DNA from: Leifsonia sp. Root227
GTDB taxonomy: Bacteria > Actinomycetota > Actinomycetes > Actinomycetales > Microbacteriaceae
Assembly (NCBI RefSeq): GCF_001428745.1
Contig: NZ_LMIO01000003.1
Coordinates: 744,001-808,000, forward strand
Length of the DNA stretch: 64,000 nucleotides
Direction of reading: 5' to 3'
Part shown: positions 1 through 9,150 of the stretch, piece after piece
Layout of the letters: every line of letters begins with the position of its first letter
How positions within the stretch are numbered: the stretch's first letter is position 1
Notes under the pieces: generated by a model
What the model was told of the DNA's origin: nothing
What the model saw: the letters and a program-made list of their open reading frames with translations, nothing else
Database searches by the model: none
Translations under genes and position numbers: made by a program

Positions 1-848
1 AGCACGGCCGCGTTCCCGCGTTCCGCGCGGCGAGCGACATCGACCTGCAGATCCACGAGGGCGAGGTCGTCGGCCTGGTCGGCGAGTCCGGCTCAGGAAA
101 GACCACGCTCGGCCGCTCGGCCATCGGGCTGCTGCCCATCCACTCCGGCAAGCTGGTCGTCGCCGGTCAGGACATCAGCAACGCGAACCGCGACGAGATC
201 CGCAAGCTGCACCGCAACGTCGGCATCGTGTTCCAGGACCCGTCGTCGTCGCTGAACCCGCGTCTGCAGATCTCCGACTCGATCGGCGAGCCGCTGCGGC
301 TCGCCAAGGGACTGAAGGGCCAGGAGCTCGCGAAGGAGGTCGACCGCCTCCTCGACAGCGTCGAGCTGCCGCTCGCGTACCGCAGCCGCTTCCCGCACGA
401 GCTCTCCGGCGGCCAGAAGCAGCGCGTCGGCATCGCCCGCGCGCTGTCGCTGAAGCCGCAGGTGCTGATCGCCGACGAGCCGACCAGCGCGCTCGACGTC
501 TCCGTTCAGGCCCGCGTCCTCGATCTGATGCAGAACCTGCAGCGCGAGATGAACTTCGCCTGCCTCTTCATCACGCACGACCTCGCCGTCATCGACGTGC
601 TCGCCGACCGCATCGCGGTGATGCACCACGGCAACCTGGTCGAGGTCGGAACGCGCAACGAGATCCTCCGCTACCCGAAGGAGGCGTACACGCAGCGCCT
701 CCTCGCCGCGGTGCCGCTGCCGGACCCCGACCAGCAGCGCGCACGCCGCACGCTGCGGCTGGAGCTGCTGGCCGCGGGTTCCGACGAGGCCGTCGTGCCC
801 GCCGTCGAGCTGCAGGAGCCTGAGCCCCCGGTGGCGCAGGGACTGTAG
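1..848 (+). CDS. Oligopeptide/dipeptide ABC transporter ATP-binding protein, 5' end outside window
   Basis: ATPase subunit of an oligopeptide/dipeptide-type ABC importer, acting on the cytoplasmic face of the membrane. The frame is already open at base 3 and gives 281 visible residues; the true start lies outside the window. In order I see Walker A GESGSGKT (visible residues 27-34), a Q-loop FQDP, the signature LSGGQKQR, Walker B VLIADEP and the H-loop ITHD, then the short C-terminal tail usual in OppF/DppF-like subunits. Permease and binding-protein genes probably lie upstream. The substrate cannot be told from this fragment. A hairpin follows the stop and separates it from typA. Confidence 0.9.
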   Translation, partial: HGRVPAFRAASDIDLQIHEGEVVGLVGESGSGKTTLGRSAIGLLPIHSGKLVVAGQDISNANRDEIRKLHRNVGIVFQDPSSSLNPRLQISDSIGEPLRLAKGLKGQELAKEVDRLLDSVELPLAYRSRFPHELSGGQKQRVGIARALSLKPQVLIADEPTSALDVSVQARVLDLMQNLQREMNFACLFITHDLAVIDVLADRIAVMHHGNLVEVGTRNEILRYPKEAYTQRLLAAVPLPDPDQQRARRTLRLELLAAGSDEAVVPAVELQEPEPPVAQGL

Positions 849-876
849 CGAGGGCGGATCACCGCATCCACCAGAG

Positions 877-903
877 GGGCCCGGCGCTGAGTGCGTCGGG
901 CCC
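877..903 (+). terminator. Hairpin terminator after the ABC ATPase gene
   Basis: An 11-bp stem starts with GGGCCCG and ends with CGGGCCC, closed by a 5-base loop (one G-U pair). It lies 28 bases after the stop and is followed by a short TT-rich stretch. It has no long U tract, which is common for actinobacterial terminators. Confidence 0.55.
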
Positions 904-919
904 TTGGTCGTTCCCCTGA

Positions 920-925
920 TAGAAT
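920..925 (+). promoter_or_regulatory. Possible -10 element of typA
   Basis: TAGAAT lies about 46 bases before the typA start and just after the upstream terminator. No convincing -35 is visible, so this is a weak call. Confidence 0.3.
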
Positions 926-971
926 GGACCGTTCCCCACTTATCCTTCTGACGAGAGTCGAGTCTGCACGC

Positions 972-2894
<1,923 letters not shown>

Positions 2895-2910
2895 TCGAAC
2901 GTACCCTTGA

Positions 2911-2939
2911 CCTGACGGCTCGCACGGCGGGCCGTCAGG
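2911..2939 (+). terminator. Perfect 9-bp hairpin between typA and the lipoprotein gene
   Basis: CCTGACGGC pairs exactly with GCCGTCAGG across an 11-base loop, 16 bases after the typA stop. The 3' arm runs directly into the AGGAAGG ribosome binding site of the next gene. The hairpin may therefore act both as a partial terminator and as a translational gate. Confidence 0.6.
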
Positions 2940-2950
2940 AAGGGGCGATC

Positions 2951-3418
2951 GTGAAGCGATCCAGGATGCTCGTGGGCGTTCCGCTCGCGATCGTGCTCGC
3001 CCTCGGCGTCACGCCGGCGCTGACGGGCTGCGGCATCGAGGGCATCGTCAAGGACGCCACGGGCGGCAACGTCGACATCGGCGGAAAGAAGGTCCCTGCC
3101 GACTTCCCGTCCGCTGTCCCGCTCTACGACGGCGACGTGGTGCTCGGCGCCTCCGTCGGCTCCGGCGACGCCGAAGTCTGGAACGTCACGGTGAAGCTCC
3201 TGGACGCGAAGGCGTACCAGGACATCCAGAAGCAGCTCGCGGACGCCGGTTTCACCGGCGAGTTCGGCGCCACCTCGCCGGACGGCGGTGGCACAGGCAC
3301 CTTCGCGAGCGACGCATACGGCGTGCTCGTCGTGGTCACCTCGGCCGGCATCAACGGCTGGGTCGCCAACTACTCCGTCTCCCGCACCCCCGCATCCACC
3401 CCTGCCCCCACCCCCTGA
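2951..3418 (+). CDS. Small secreted lipoprotein of unknown function
   Basis: A 155-residue protein with a lipoprotein signal: positive N-terminus MKRSRM, hydrophobic core, then the lipobox LTGC at about residues 25-28. It should be lipid-anchored on the outside of the membrane. The mature part is acidic and Gly-rich and ends in a Thr/Pro-rich tail. I do not recognise a characterised domain. The GTG start was chosen because AGGAAGG lies about 6 bases upstream and the signal peptide begins exactly there. Longer upstream readings would overlap typA in another frame. A long palindrome follows directly, shared with the convergent efeB gene. Confidence 0.8.
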   Translation: MKRSRMLVGVPLAIVLALGVTPALTGCGIEGIVKDATGGNVDIGGKKVPADFPSAVPLYDGDVVLGASVGSGDAEVWNVTVKLLDAKAYQDIQKQLADAGFTGEFGATSPDGGGTGTFASDAYGVLVVVTSAGINGWVANYSVSRTPASTPAPTP

Positions 3419-3421
3419 ACA

Positions 3422-3483
3422 ATCGAGCCGGGACTTCTGCACGCGACACGCCGAGTGTAGGCGTGCAGAAGTCCCGGCTCGAT
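3422..3483. repeat. Intergenic palindrome copy 1 (23-bp perfect arms, conserved loop)
   Basis: Two perfectly complementary 23-base arms (3422-3444 and 3461-3483) start with ATCGAGCCGGGA and enclose a 16-base loop beginning GACACGCCGAGTG. The element fills the gap between the convergent lipoprotein and efeB genes, so it probably acts as a bidirectional terminator. Near-copies with the same loop core lie at 19103-19164 and, inverted, at 54203-54264. Confidence 0.85.
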
Positions 3484-3485
3484 GG

Positions 3486-4802
3486 TCAGGCGAAGAGGGT
3501 GGCGCCGACGTAGGAGCCGGAACGGGCACCGGGCGGCACGGCGAAGATGCCGGAGCCGACGTGCTTGACGTACTCGTTCATGGCGTCGTTCTTCGCGAGC
3601 TGCATCTGGATCGGGATGAACTGCTTCCGCGGGTCGCTCTGGAACGCGATGAAGAACAGCCCTGCGTTGAGCCGGCCGAGCTCGTCGTTCCCGTCCACGA
3701 AGTTGTAGCCGCGGCGCAGAAGCTGGGCGCCGTTGTTGGTCTTCGGATGCGCGAGCCTGACGTGCGAGTCCGGGTCGATCTTGGTGCCGCCGGTGGGGGA
3801 GAGCGCGAGGAAGTTCGGTTCGCTGAACTCGGTGCCGCCGGAGAGCGGAGCGCCCTCGCCCTTGTCACGGCCGATGATGCGCTCCTGCTCGCCGAGCTGT
3901 TGCCTGTCCCAGGTCTCGATGACCATGCGGATCTTGCGCGCCACCAGGTAGGAGCCCCCGCGCATCCACTGGTCGTCGCCGCCCGAGCCTGCCCACACCT
4001 GGTCGGCGACCACCGCGGTGTCCTCCGACTTGATGTTCGCCGTGCCGTCCTTGAACCCGAACAGGTTGCGCGGCGTTGTCTGGCTGCGCGAGGTGGACGA
4101 CGTGCGTCCGAAACCGAGCTGCGACCAGCGGATGGTCGCGCGCCCGAACGCGATCCGGGACAGGTTGCGGATCGCGTGCACCGCCACCTGAGGGTCGTCG
4201 CTGCACGCCTGTACGCAGAGGTCGCCTCCGACGAGCGCGCCCTGGAGGGCGTCGCCGGGGAAGTGCGGCAGGTCGACGAGCGCGGCAGGGCGACGCGATG
4301 CGATCCCGAACCGGTCGTGCCCGTCCGCCGTCTCGAACAGGGTCGGCCCGAACCCGAAGGTGAGGGTGAGACCGCCCGCAGGCAGGTCGAGAGCTTCGCC
4401 GGTGTCGTCCGGGGGCGCATCCACGGGGCCGCTCGCCGGTCCGTACTTCCCGGCCGGTCGCCCCTGAGTCATCCGCGCGGCGGCGGTGGTCCAGTCCTGC
4501 AGGAGTTCGACGAGGCCGGCGCGGTCGAGGCCGTCGACGACGTCGAAGGTCGCGAAGTGCAGCCTGTCCTGCGCCGGCGTCGTGATCCCGGCCTGGTGCT
4601 CTCCGTAGAACGGGTATGTCGCCGACGAGTCGGTGGATGCGCCGAGCACCGTTCGATCGACGGCGATTCCCGCTCCGACGCCCACCACGCCGGCGCCGAC
4701 CGCAGCGCCGGCCAGGCCGAGAAGCCCGCGGCGGGAGAGGCCGGACGTGCTGCCGGTCTCTCCCGCCGCTGGTGCGTTCTCGTCGCCTGTCTCCGAAGTC
4801 AC
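3486..4802 (-). CDS. efeB: EfeB, Tat-exported DyP-type haem peroxidase of the iron-uptake system
   Basis: Extracytoplasmic haem peroxidase (deferrochelatase/peroxidase) of the EfeUOB ferrous-iron uptake system. The 438-residue protein has a twin-arginine signal (SRRGLLG at about 23-29) followed by an Ala/Gly-rich hydrophobic stretch. The DyP hallmark GFKDGT lies at 249-254, and the haem-ligand region HVRLAHP at about 347-353. The GTG start lies just before the Tat peptide; a longer reading would overlap efeO. It is the last gene of efeU-efeO-efeB, 8 bases after efeO, and should share the iron-box control upstream of efeU. Confidence 0.95.
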   Translation of the reverse strand: MTSETGDENAPAAGETGSTSGLSRRGLLGLAGAAVGAGVVGVGAGIAVDRTVLGASTDSSATYPFYGEHQAGITTPAQDRLHFATFDVVDGLDRAGLVELLQDWTTAAARMTQGRPAGKYGPASGPVDAPPDDTGEALDLPAGGLTLTFGFGPTLFETADGHDRFGIASRRPAALVDLPHFPGDALQGALVGGDLCVQACSDDPQVAVHAIRNLSRIAFGRATIRWSQLGFGRTSSTSRSQTTPRNLFGFKDGTANIKSEDTAVVADQVWAGSGGDDQWMRGGSYLVARKIRMVIETWDRQQLGEQERIIGRDKGEGAPLSGGTEFSEPNFLALSPTGGTKIDPDSHVRLAHPKTNNGAQLLRRGYNFVDGNDELGRLNAGLFFIAFQSDPRKQFIPIQMQLAKNDAMNEYVKHVGSGIFAVPPGARSGSYVGATLFA

Positions 4803-4810
4803 CCGCAGAC

Positions 4811-5989
4811 CTACTTGACGATGATCGAGGTGAGCTGGCTGAGCGGCTCGCTGAGGGCGTTGACCTCGTCGGACAGCTCCTTCACCTGGGAGGTGCTCAG
4901 CTCGGTGTAGCTGACGTAGCCGTCGCCCGACTTGTACTGGTCGAGCAGCGTGGTGATCGCGGCGAACTCGGCGTCGAGCTGGGCGACGACCTTCTTGCCG
5001 TTCGCTCCCTTGCCCTCCGCGATGTCGCGGACGATGCCGTACGCGACCTGCGCGCCTTCGACGTTGGCCTGGAAATCCCACAGGTCCGTGTGCGAGAAGG
5101 TCTCCTCCTCGCCGGTGATCTTGCTGCGGGAGACCTCCTCCATCAGGCCGATGGCGCCGTTGGAGATCTGGTCGATGGTGAGGCTGAAGTTCTTCGCGTA
5201 CACCAGGTCGTAGAGCTTCTGCGTGTCGGCGACGAGCTGGTCGCCGAGCACCTTCCGGCCGGCGGAGTCGGAGGGCGTGAAGCCGGCGGGAGCCCAGAGA
5301 TCCTTCTCGATGCGGTGCCAGCCCGTCCAGTTCTGCCCTGCCTCCAGGTCGGCCTCGCGCAGGTCGATGGCGGGGTCGATGTCTCCGAACTGCTCGGCGG
5401 TCGGCTCGATGCGCTCGTAGAACGCCCGCGCAGCAGGGTACTGGGTGCGCGCGGCGGCGTCGTCCCCTGCCTCGTACGCCTTGGCGAAGGCCTGCGTCGC
5501 GGTGAGGAGCTGGCCGCTCTGGTCCTTGACGTATGAGATGTAGTTGGTGACGGCCTGCGAGACCTGCTTGCTCTCGCTGGCGGAGGTGGTGGTGTCCTTG
5601 CCCTTGGTGACGCTGAACTTCGTCAGCGAGGTCGGGCTGCCGACCATGCCCTTCTTGCAGGCGGTGTAGTAGCTGCCCTCGGCGAGCTGGACGACGTAGT
5701 TGACCGTGGTGCCTGGCCCGACGTTCTCCTTCTCGCCCGCGATGCGCAGTTTGTCGTCCGCGAGCACCTCGAACTCATTGACGTCCGTTCCGGTGTTGGT
5801 GACCTGGAACGTCACGGCGCCGCTGGGAGCGGTGGCGGTGGAGACGGTGCACTTCTCGTCGTTCAGCGTGACGCTGATCGCCTCGGCGTCGGCAGACGCC
5901 TTGTTGGGCACGCAGCCGGTGAGGGCGATCGCGATGGTGGCGGCGCCGATGGTTCCGGCGAGGACGCTGAAGGTGCGGGATCGTGGCAT
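4811..5989 (-). CDS. efeO: EfeO, iron-uptake lipoprotein with cupredoxin and M75 domains
   Basis: Periplasmic-side iron-binding component of EfeUOB. The protein is 392 residues long. It has a lipoprotein signal with lipobox LTGC at about 23-26, then a cupredoxin-like domain, then an imelysin/M75 domain carrying the metal-site motif HRIE (within GWHRIEKD). It should hold and pass iron to the EfeU permease together with EfeB. The ATG giving MPRSRTFSV starts the signal peptide; a GAGAAAG stretch lies upstream. It follows efeU after a 44-base gap and is probably in the same transcript. Confidence 0.95.
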   Translation of the reverse strand: MPRSRTFSVLAGTIGAATIAIALTGCVPNKASADAEAISVTLNDEKCTVSTATAPSGAVTFQVTNTGTDVNEFEVLADDKLRIAGEKENVGPGTTVNYVVQLAEGSYYTACKKGMVGSPTSLTKFSVTKGKDTTTSASESKQVSQAVTNYISYVKDQSGQLLTATQAFAKAYEAGDDAAARTQYPAARAFYERIEPTAEQFGDIDPAIDLREADLEAGQNWTGWHRIEKDLWAPAGFTPSDSAGRKVLGDQLVADTQKLYDLVYAKNFSLTIDQISNGAIGLMEEVSRSKITGEEETFSHTDLWDFQANVEGAQVAYGIVRDIAEGKGANGKKVVAQLDAEFAAITTLLDQYKSGDGYVSYTELSTSQVKELSDEVNALSEPLSQLTSIIVK

Positions 5990-6033
5990 GGGGGTGCTTT
6001 CTCGTGCAGGAGGATGCGTCAGTGCGGCGCGGT

Positions 6034-6993
6034 TCAGGATGCTGTGGTGCGGGGGAGAGGGGAGGTGCTGCTCGCGGCCATGCTGCTCGACGCGCTGCTG
6101 CTGGATGCGCTGCTGCTGGATGCGGTCGCCTGGTGCTGCTGCACCGAATCCGGTGTCGTCGTCGCGGGTTTCGCGGGTTTCGCGGGTTTCGCGGACGCGC
6201 GGTGCTGCCGCAGGTAGAAGGCGGACACGATCACGACGTATGCGAGCCAGCCGAACACCTGCAGCCAGGTGGGCGACGGGTTGAAGTTCACGATGCCGGT
6301 CAGGAAGGTGCCGTACCAGCTGGAGGAGGGGATGATGCCGCTGATGTCGTACGCGTGGACCCCCGCGCCGGGAAGCACGCCGGCCTCCTGCAGGTCGCCG
6401 ATGCCGTATGCGAGCACGCCGCCGGCCACCAGGATGAGGAACGCCCCTGTCCAGGTGAAGAAGGTCCCGAGGTTGATCTTGACCATGCCGCGGTAGATGA
6501 GCGCGCCGATCACGACCGCCGTGAGGATACCGAGCAGCGCGCCGACGACCGGCTCCCACCCGCCACCGACGCTGGCGACCGTGGCCCAGACGAACAGCGC
6601 CGTCTCGATACCTTCGCGCCCGACGCTCAGCATGGCCAGGATGATGACGCCCCAGCCGGCGCCGACCAGCGCGGAGTCGAGCTTCGACTGCAGGGTCGTC
6701 TTCATGCTGCGGGCGGTCTTGCCCATCCAGAACGTCATCCAGGTGACGAAGCCGACGGCGACGAGCGAGAGGCCGCCTCCGAGGATCTCCTGCGCCTGGA
6801 AGCTGAGGCCGTACGGCCCCCAGGTGAGCAGAGCACCGAGGCCGAGCGGCACGACGACCGCGATCCCGATGCCGGCCCAGAGCTTGGAGAGCACGTCGCG
6901 GCGTCCGACCTTCACCACGTACGCGATCAGAATCCCGACGACGAGAGATGCTTCGAGACCTTCGCGGAGGCCGATCAGATAGTTCGCGAACAC
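6034..6993 (-). CDS. efeU: EfeU/Ftr1-family iron permease
   Basis: Membrane permease of the EfeUOB iron uptake system, related to yeast Ftr1. The 319-residue protein has about seven hydrophobic segments and both iron-binding motifs, REGLE at residues 10-14 and REGIE further on. The GTG start giving MFANYLIGLREG was chosen because homologues start a few residues before the first REXXE. The C-terminus carries an unusual tail of about 50 residues made of Lys-Pro-Ala repeats and Ser/Ala runs, absent from typical EfeU; the DNA there is a local tandem repeat. First gene of the operon, under an iron box. Confidence 0.93.
   Translation of the reverse strand: MFANYLIGLREGLEASLVVGILIAYVVKVGRRDVLSKLWAGIGIAVVVPLGLGALLTWGPYGLSFQAQEILGGGLSLVAVGFVTWMTFWMGKTARSMKTTLQSKLDSALVGAGWGVIILAMLSVGREGIETALFVWATVASVGGGWEPVVGALLGILTAVVIGALIYRGMVKINLGTFFTWTGAFLILVAGGVLAYGIGDLQEAGVLPGAGVHAYDISGIIPSSSWYGTFLTGIVNFNPSPTWLQVFGWLAYVVIVSAFYLRQHRASAKPAKPAKPATTTPDSVQQHQATASSSSASSSSASSSMAASSTSPLPRTTAS
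6100..6192 (-). repeat. Tandem repeats encoding the low-complexity tail of EfeU
   Basis: Two short repeat tracts sit in the 3' end of efeU. One is CTGCTGCTGGATGCG-like units (Ser/Ala-rich tail). The other is a 9-bp unit, GCGGGTTTC, repeated three times (three Lys-Pro-Ala units). Such tracts can vary in length between strains without changing the frame. Confidence 0.7.
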
Positions 6994-7026
6994 AGAGCAC
7001 TTTCGGACGGAGTGGCGGGGGAGGTT

Positions 7027-7044
7027 GGTAAGGCTAACCTTACC
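7027..7044. promoter_or_regulatory. DtxR/IdeR-type iron box upstream of efeUOB
   Basis: GGTAAGGCTAACCTTACC is a dyad with perfect 7-bp arms and a 4-base centre. It keeps the GGCTAACC core of the actinobacterial iron-box consensus and lies 34-51 bases upstream of efeU. Known biology of IdeR/DtxR/DmdR predicts repression when iron is plentiful. The divergent gene starting at 7095 may also be affected. Confidence 0.75.
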
Positions 7045-7082
7045 GCCTTCGACCTTAGACAACCGTGCCCAGCATGTCCAGA

Positions 7083-7088
7083 TAGGAT
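7083..7088 (+). promoter_or_regulatory. -10 element of an apparently leaderless gene
   Basis: TAGGAT ends six bases before the ATG at 7095, which would place the transcription start on the start codon. No ribosome binding site is visible. Confidence 0.4.
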
Positions 7089-7094
7089 TCGAGA

Positions 7095-7469
7095 ATGCTC
7101 AGCCGGATCGTCAACTACGTGCTGCTCTTCCTGGTGGGCGCGATCGTCGGCGCCGTCGGCACGGTCGCGCATCCGACCACGGTGACCTGGGGAGTGAGCA
7201 TCCCGCTCGGCCTCATCGGGTCGCTGACGGCGTACACCGCGATGCTCGTCGGGCTCCGCCTGCTCGGAACCAGCCGCATCCCGGCCCTGGTGGCCGCCAT
7301 CGGCGCGATCCTTGCCGTGCTGCTGTTCTCGCAGAAGAGCGCTGGGGGTTCCGTGCTGATCCAGAACGACCTGCTCGGTCAGATCTGGCTCGCCGGTCCG
7401 ATCGTGATCGCCGCCATCGTGATGGCGTGGCCGGACCTGTCGAAGTCGCGACGGCCGCAAACCGCCTGA
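7095..7469 (+). CDS. Small four-helix membrane protein, unknown function
   Basis: A 124-residue, very hydrophobic protein with about four transmembrane segments and a short basic C-terminus. It resembles short conserved actinobacterial membrane proteins of unknown role; I cannot assign a family with certainty. It is divergent from efeU across about 100 bases that hold the iron box. No Shine-Dalgarno precedes the ATG, while TAGGAT sits six bases upstream, so leaderless translation is likely. The next gene, fdxA, is about 100 bases downstream and seems to have its own promoter. Confidence 0.7.
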   Translation: MLSRIVNYVLLFLVGAIVGAVGTVAHPTTVTWGVSIPLGLIGSLTAYTAMLVGLRLLGTSRIPALVAAIGAILAVLLFSQKSAGGSVLIQNDLLGQIWLAGPIVIAAIVMAWPDLSKSRRPQTA

Positions 7470-7570
7470 GCCGCACCGTGCTGAACCGCAAACGCCCTGA
7501 GGCGCAAACGACTCGGCGTGGAAACGGCATAAGCTAGACGAGTACAACTCGCGAAGGGAAATACTGCACT

Positions 7571-7891
7571 GTGACCTACGTCATCGCCCTCCCCTGCGTC
7601 GACGTGAAAGACCGGGCCTGTATCGACGAGTGCCCTGTCGATTGCATCTACGAGGGCGAACGGTCGCTCTACATCCACCCGGACGAGTGCGTCGATTGCG
7701 GCGCCTGCGAGCCCGTCTGCCCCGTCGAGGCGATCTACTACGAGGACGACCTGCCGGAGCAGTGGGCCGACTACTACAAGGCAAACGTCGAATTCTTCGA
7801 CGACATCGGCTCCCCTGGTGGAGCGGCCAAGGTCGGCGTCATCGCCAAGGACCACCCGGTCATCGCAGCCCTGCCTCCGCAGGCCCACTGA
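7571..7891 (+). CDS. fdxA: Seven-iron ferredoxin FdxA
   Basis: Small acidic electron carrier, 106 residues, of the actinobacterial 7Fe ferredoxin type (one 3Fe-4S and one 4Fe-4S cluster). Cysteines at 9, 17, 21 and 25 and at 40, 43, 46 and 50 give the expected pattern, with [12 protein letters not shown] as the 4Fe-4S motif. The C-terminal extension (about 55 residues) is typical of this class. The start is GTG, with GAAGGG about 12 bases upstream. dapC follows after 16 bases, a gene pair common in Actinobacteria. Confidence 0.95.
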   Translation: MTYVIALPCVDVKDRACIDECPVDCIYEGERSLYIHPDECVDCGACEPVCPVEAIYYEDDLPEQWADYYKANVEFFDDIGSPGGAAKVGVIAKDHPVIAALPPQAH

Positions 7892-7907
7892 GCTCCGGCC
7901 CCGCCCG

Positions 7908-9026
7908 ATGGCTCTCGCCGAACTCCCCGAATACCCCTGGGATGCGATGGCGCCGTTCGCGGCGCGCGCCAGGGAGCACGCTGACGGCATCGTCGACCTG
8001 TCCATCGGCTCCCCGGTGGATGCGACTCCCGACCTCATCCGCCGGGCGCTGGCAGAGGCGACGGACGCGCACGCGTACCCGCAGACGGTCGGGACGCCCG
8101 CCCTGCGCGAGGCGATCGTCTCCTGGTTCGCACGCCGTCGCGGCGTCACCGGCCTGACGGTCGACAACGTCCTTCCCACGATCGGCTCCAAGGAGCTCGT
8201 CGCGTTCCTTCCGTTCATGCTCGGCCTGGGGGAGGGCGACGTGGTCGTGCATCCACGGGCCGCATACCCGACATACGCGATCGGCGCGGCGATGGCAGGG
8301 GCAGAGGCGCTCGCGAGCGACGACCCCGCCGAGTGGCCGCAGAACACCAAGCTGGTCTGGCTGAACAGTCCTGGCAACCCCGACGGCCGCGTGCTGTCCG
8401 TGGAGGAGCTGCGCGCGGCGGTGGAGCGTGCGCGCGAGCTGGGAGCATACGTCGCGAGCGACGAGTGCTACGCCGAGCTGGGCTGGGACGCTCCCTGGGA
8501 CGAGACGCCCATCCCGAGCGTGCTCGACAAGCGCGTCATCGGCGACTCCCGGCGCAACGTGATCGCCGTCTACTCGCTGAGCAAGCAGTCCAACCTGGCG
8601 GGCTACCGCGCCGCGTTCATCGCGGGATGCGCGACCGTGGTCGGGCGTCTGCTGACCGTCCGCAAGCACGCGGGTCTCATGCTGCCTGCTCCACTGCAGG
8701 CCGCGATGGTGACGGCACTCGGCGACAACGAGCACGTGTCCGTGCAGCGCGAGCGCTACCGGGCGCGGCGCGATCTGCTCCGCCCGGCGCTCGAGGGCGC
8801 CGGCTTCCGCATCGACCGCAGCGAGGCGGGGCTGTACCTGTGGGCGACACAGGGCAGGGACGCGTGGGAGACTATCGGGCGGCTGGCCGACCTGGGCATC
8901 CTGGCCGGGCCCGGGGTGTTCTACGGCGACTCGTCCCCGCAGCACGTGCGGCTTTCGCTGACCGCGACGGACGAGCGGATCGCCGCCGCAGCGGAACGCC
9001 TGCGCGCCGTTGGAGAGACTCTCTAA
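7908..9026 (+). CDS. dapC: Succinyldiaminopimelate transaminase DapC
   Basis: PLP-dependent class I/II aminotransferase of the DAP/lysine pathway, converting N-succinyl-2-amino-6-ketopimelate to N-succinyl-LL-DAP in the cytoplasm. The protein has 372 residues. It contains NSPGNPDG at about 153-160, the cofactor Asp in SDECY (about 185) and the Schiff-base lysine in YSLSKQSN (about Lys226). The position just after fdxA supports DapC rather than a general aminotransferase. The ATG giving MALAELPEYPWD matches homologue starts. Other DAP genes (dapB, dapA, dapF) lie elsewhere in the window. Confidence 0.92.
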   Translation: MALAELPEYPWDAMAPFAARAREHADGIVDLSIGSPVDATPDLIRRALAEATDAHAYPQTVGTPALREAIVSWFARRRGVTGLTVDNVLPTIGSKELVAFLPFMLGLGEGDVVVHPRAAYPTYAIGAAMAGAEALASDDPAEWPQNTKLVWLNSPGNPDGRVLSVEELRAAVERARELGAYVASDECYAELGWDAPWDETPIPSVLDKRVIGDSRRNVIAVYSLSKQSNLAGYRAAFIAGCATVVGRLLTVRKHAGLMLPAPLQAAMVTALGDNEHVSVQRERYRARRDLLRPALEGAGFRIDRSEAGLYLWATQGRDAWETIGRLADLGILAGPGVFYGDSSPQHVRLSLTATDERIAAAAERLRAVGETL

Positions 9027-9150
9027 CAGGACCGGCCCGCTTTTGCACGATGCGACAGTTGTCGCTGCCGTTCGTTAGGCTGTATCCGCACGACTTTTGC
9101 AGCGCTGCCACGATCAGCGCGCGAACCCAACCATTATCCCTGGAGGCGTT

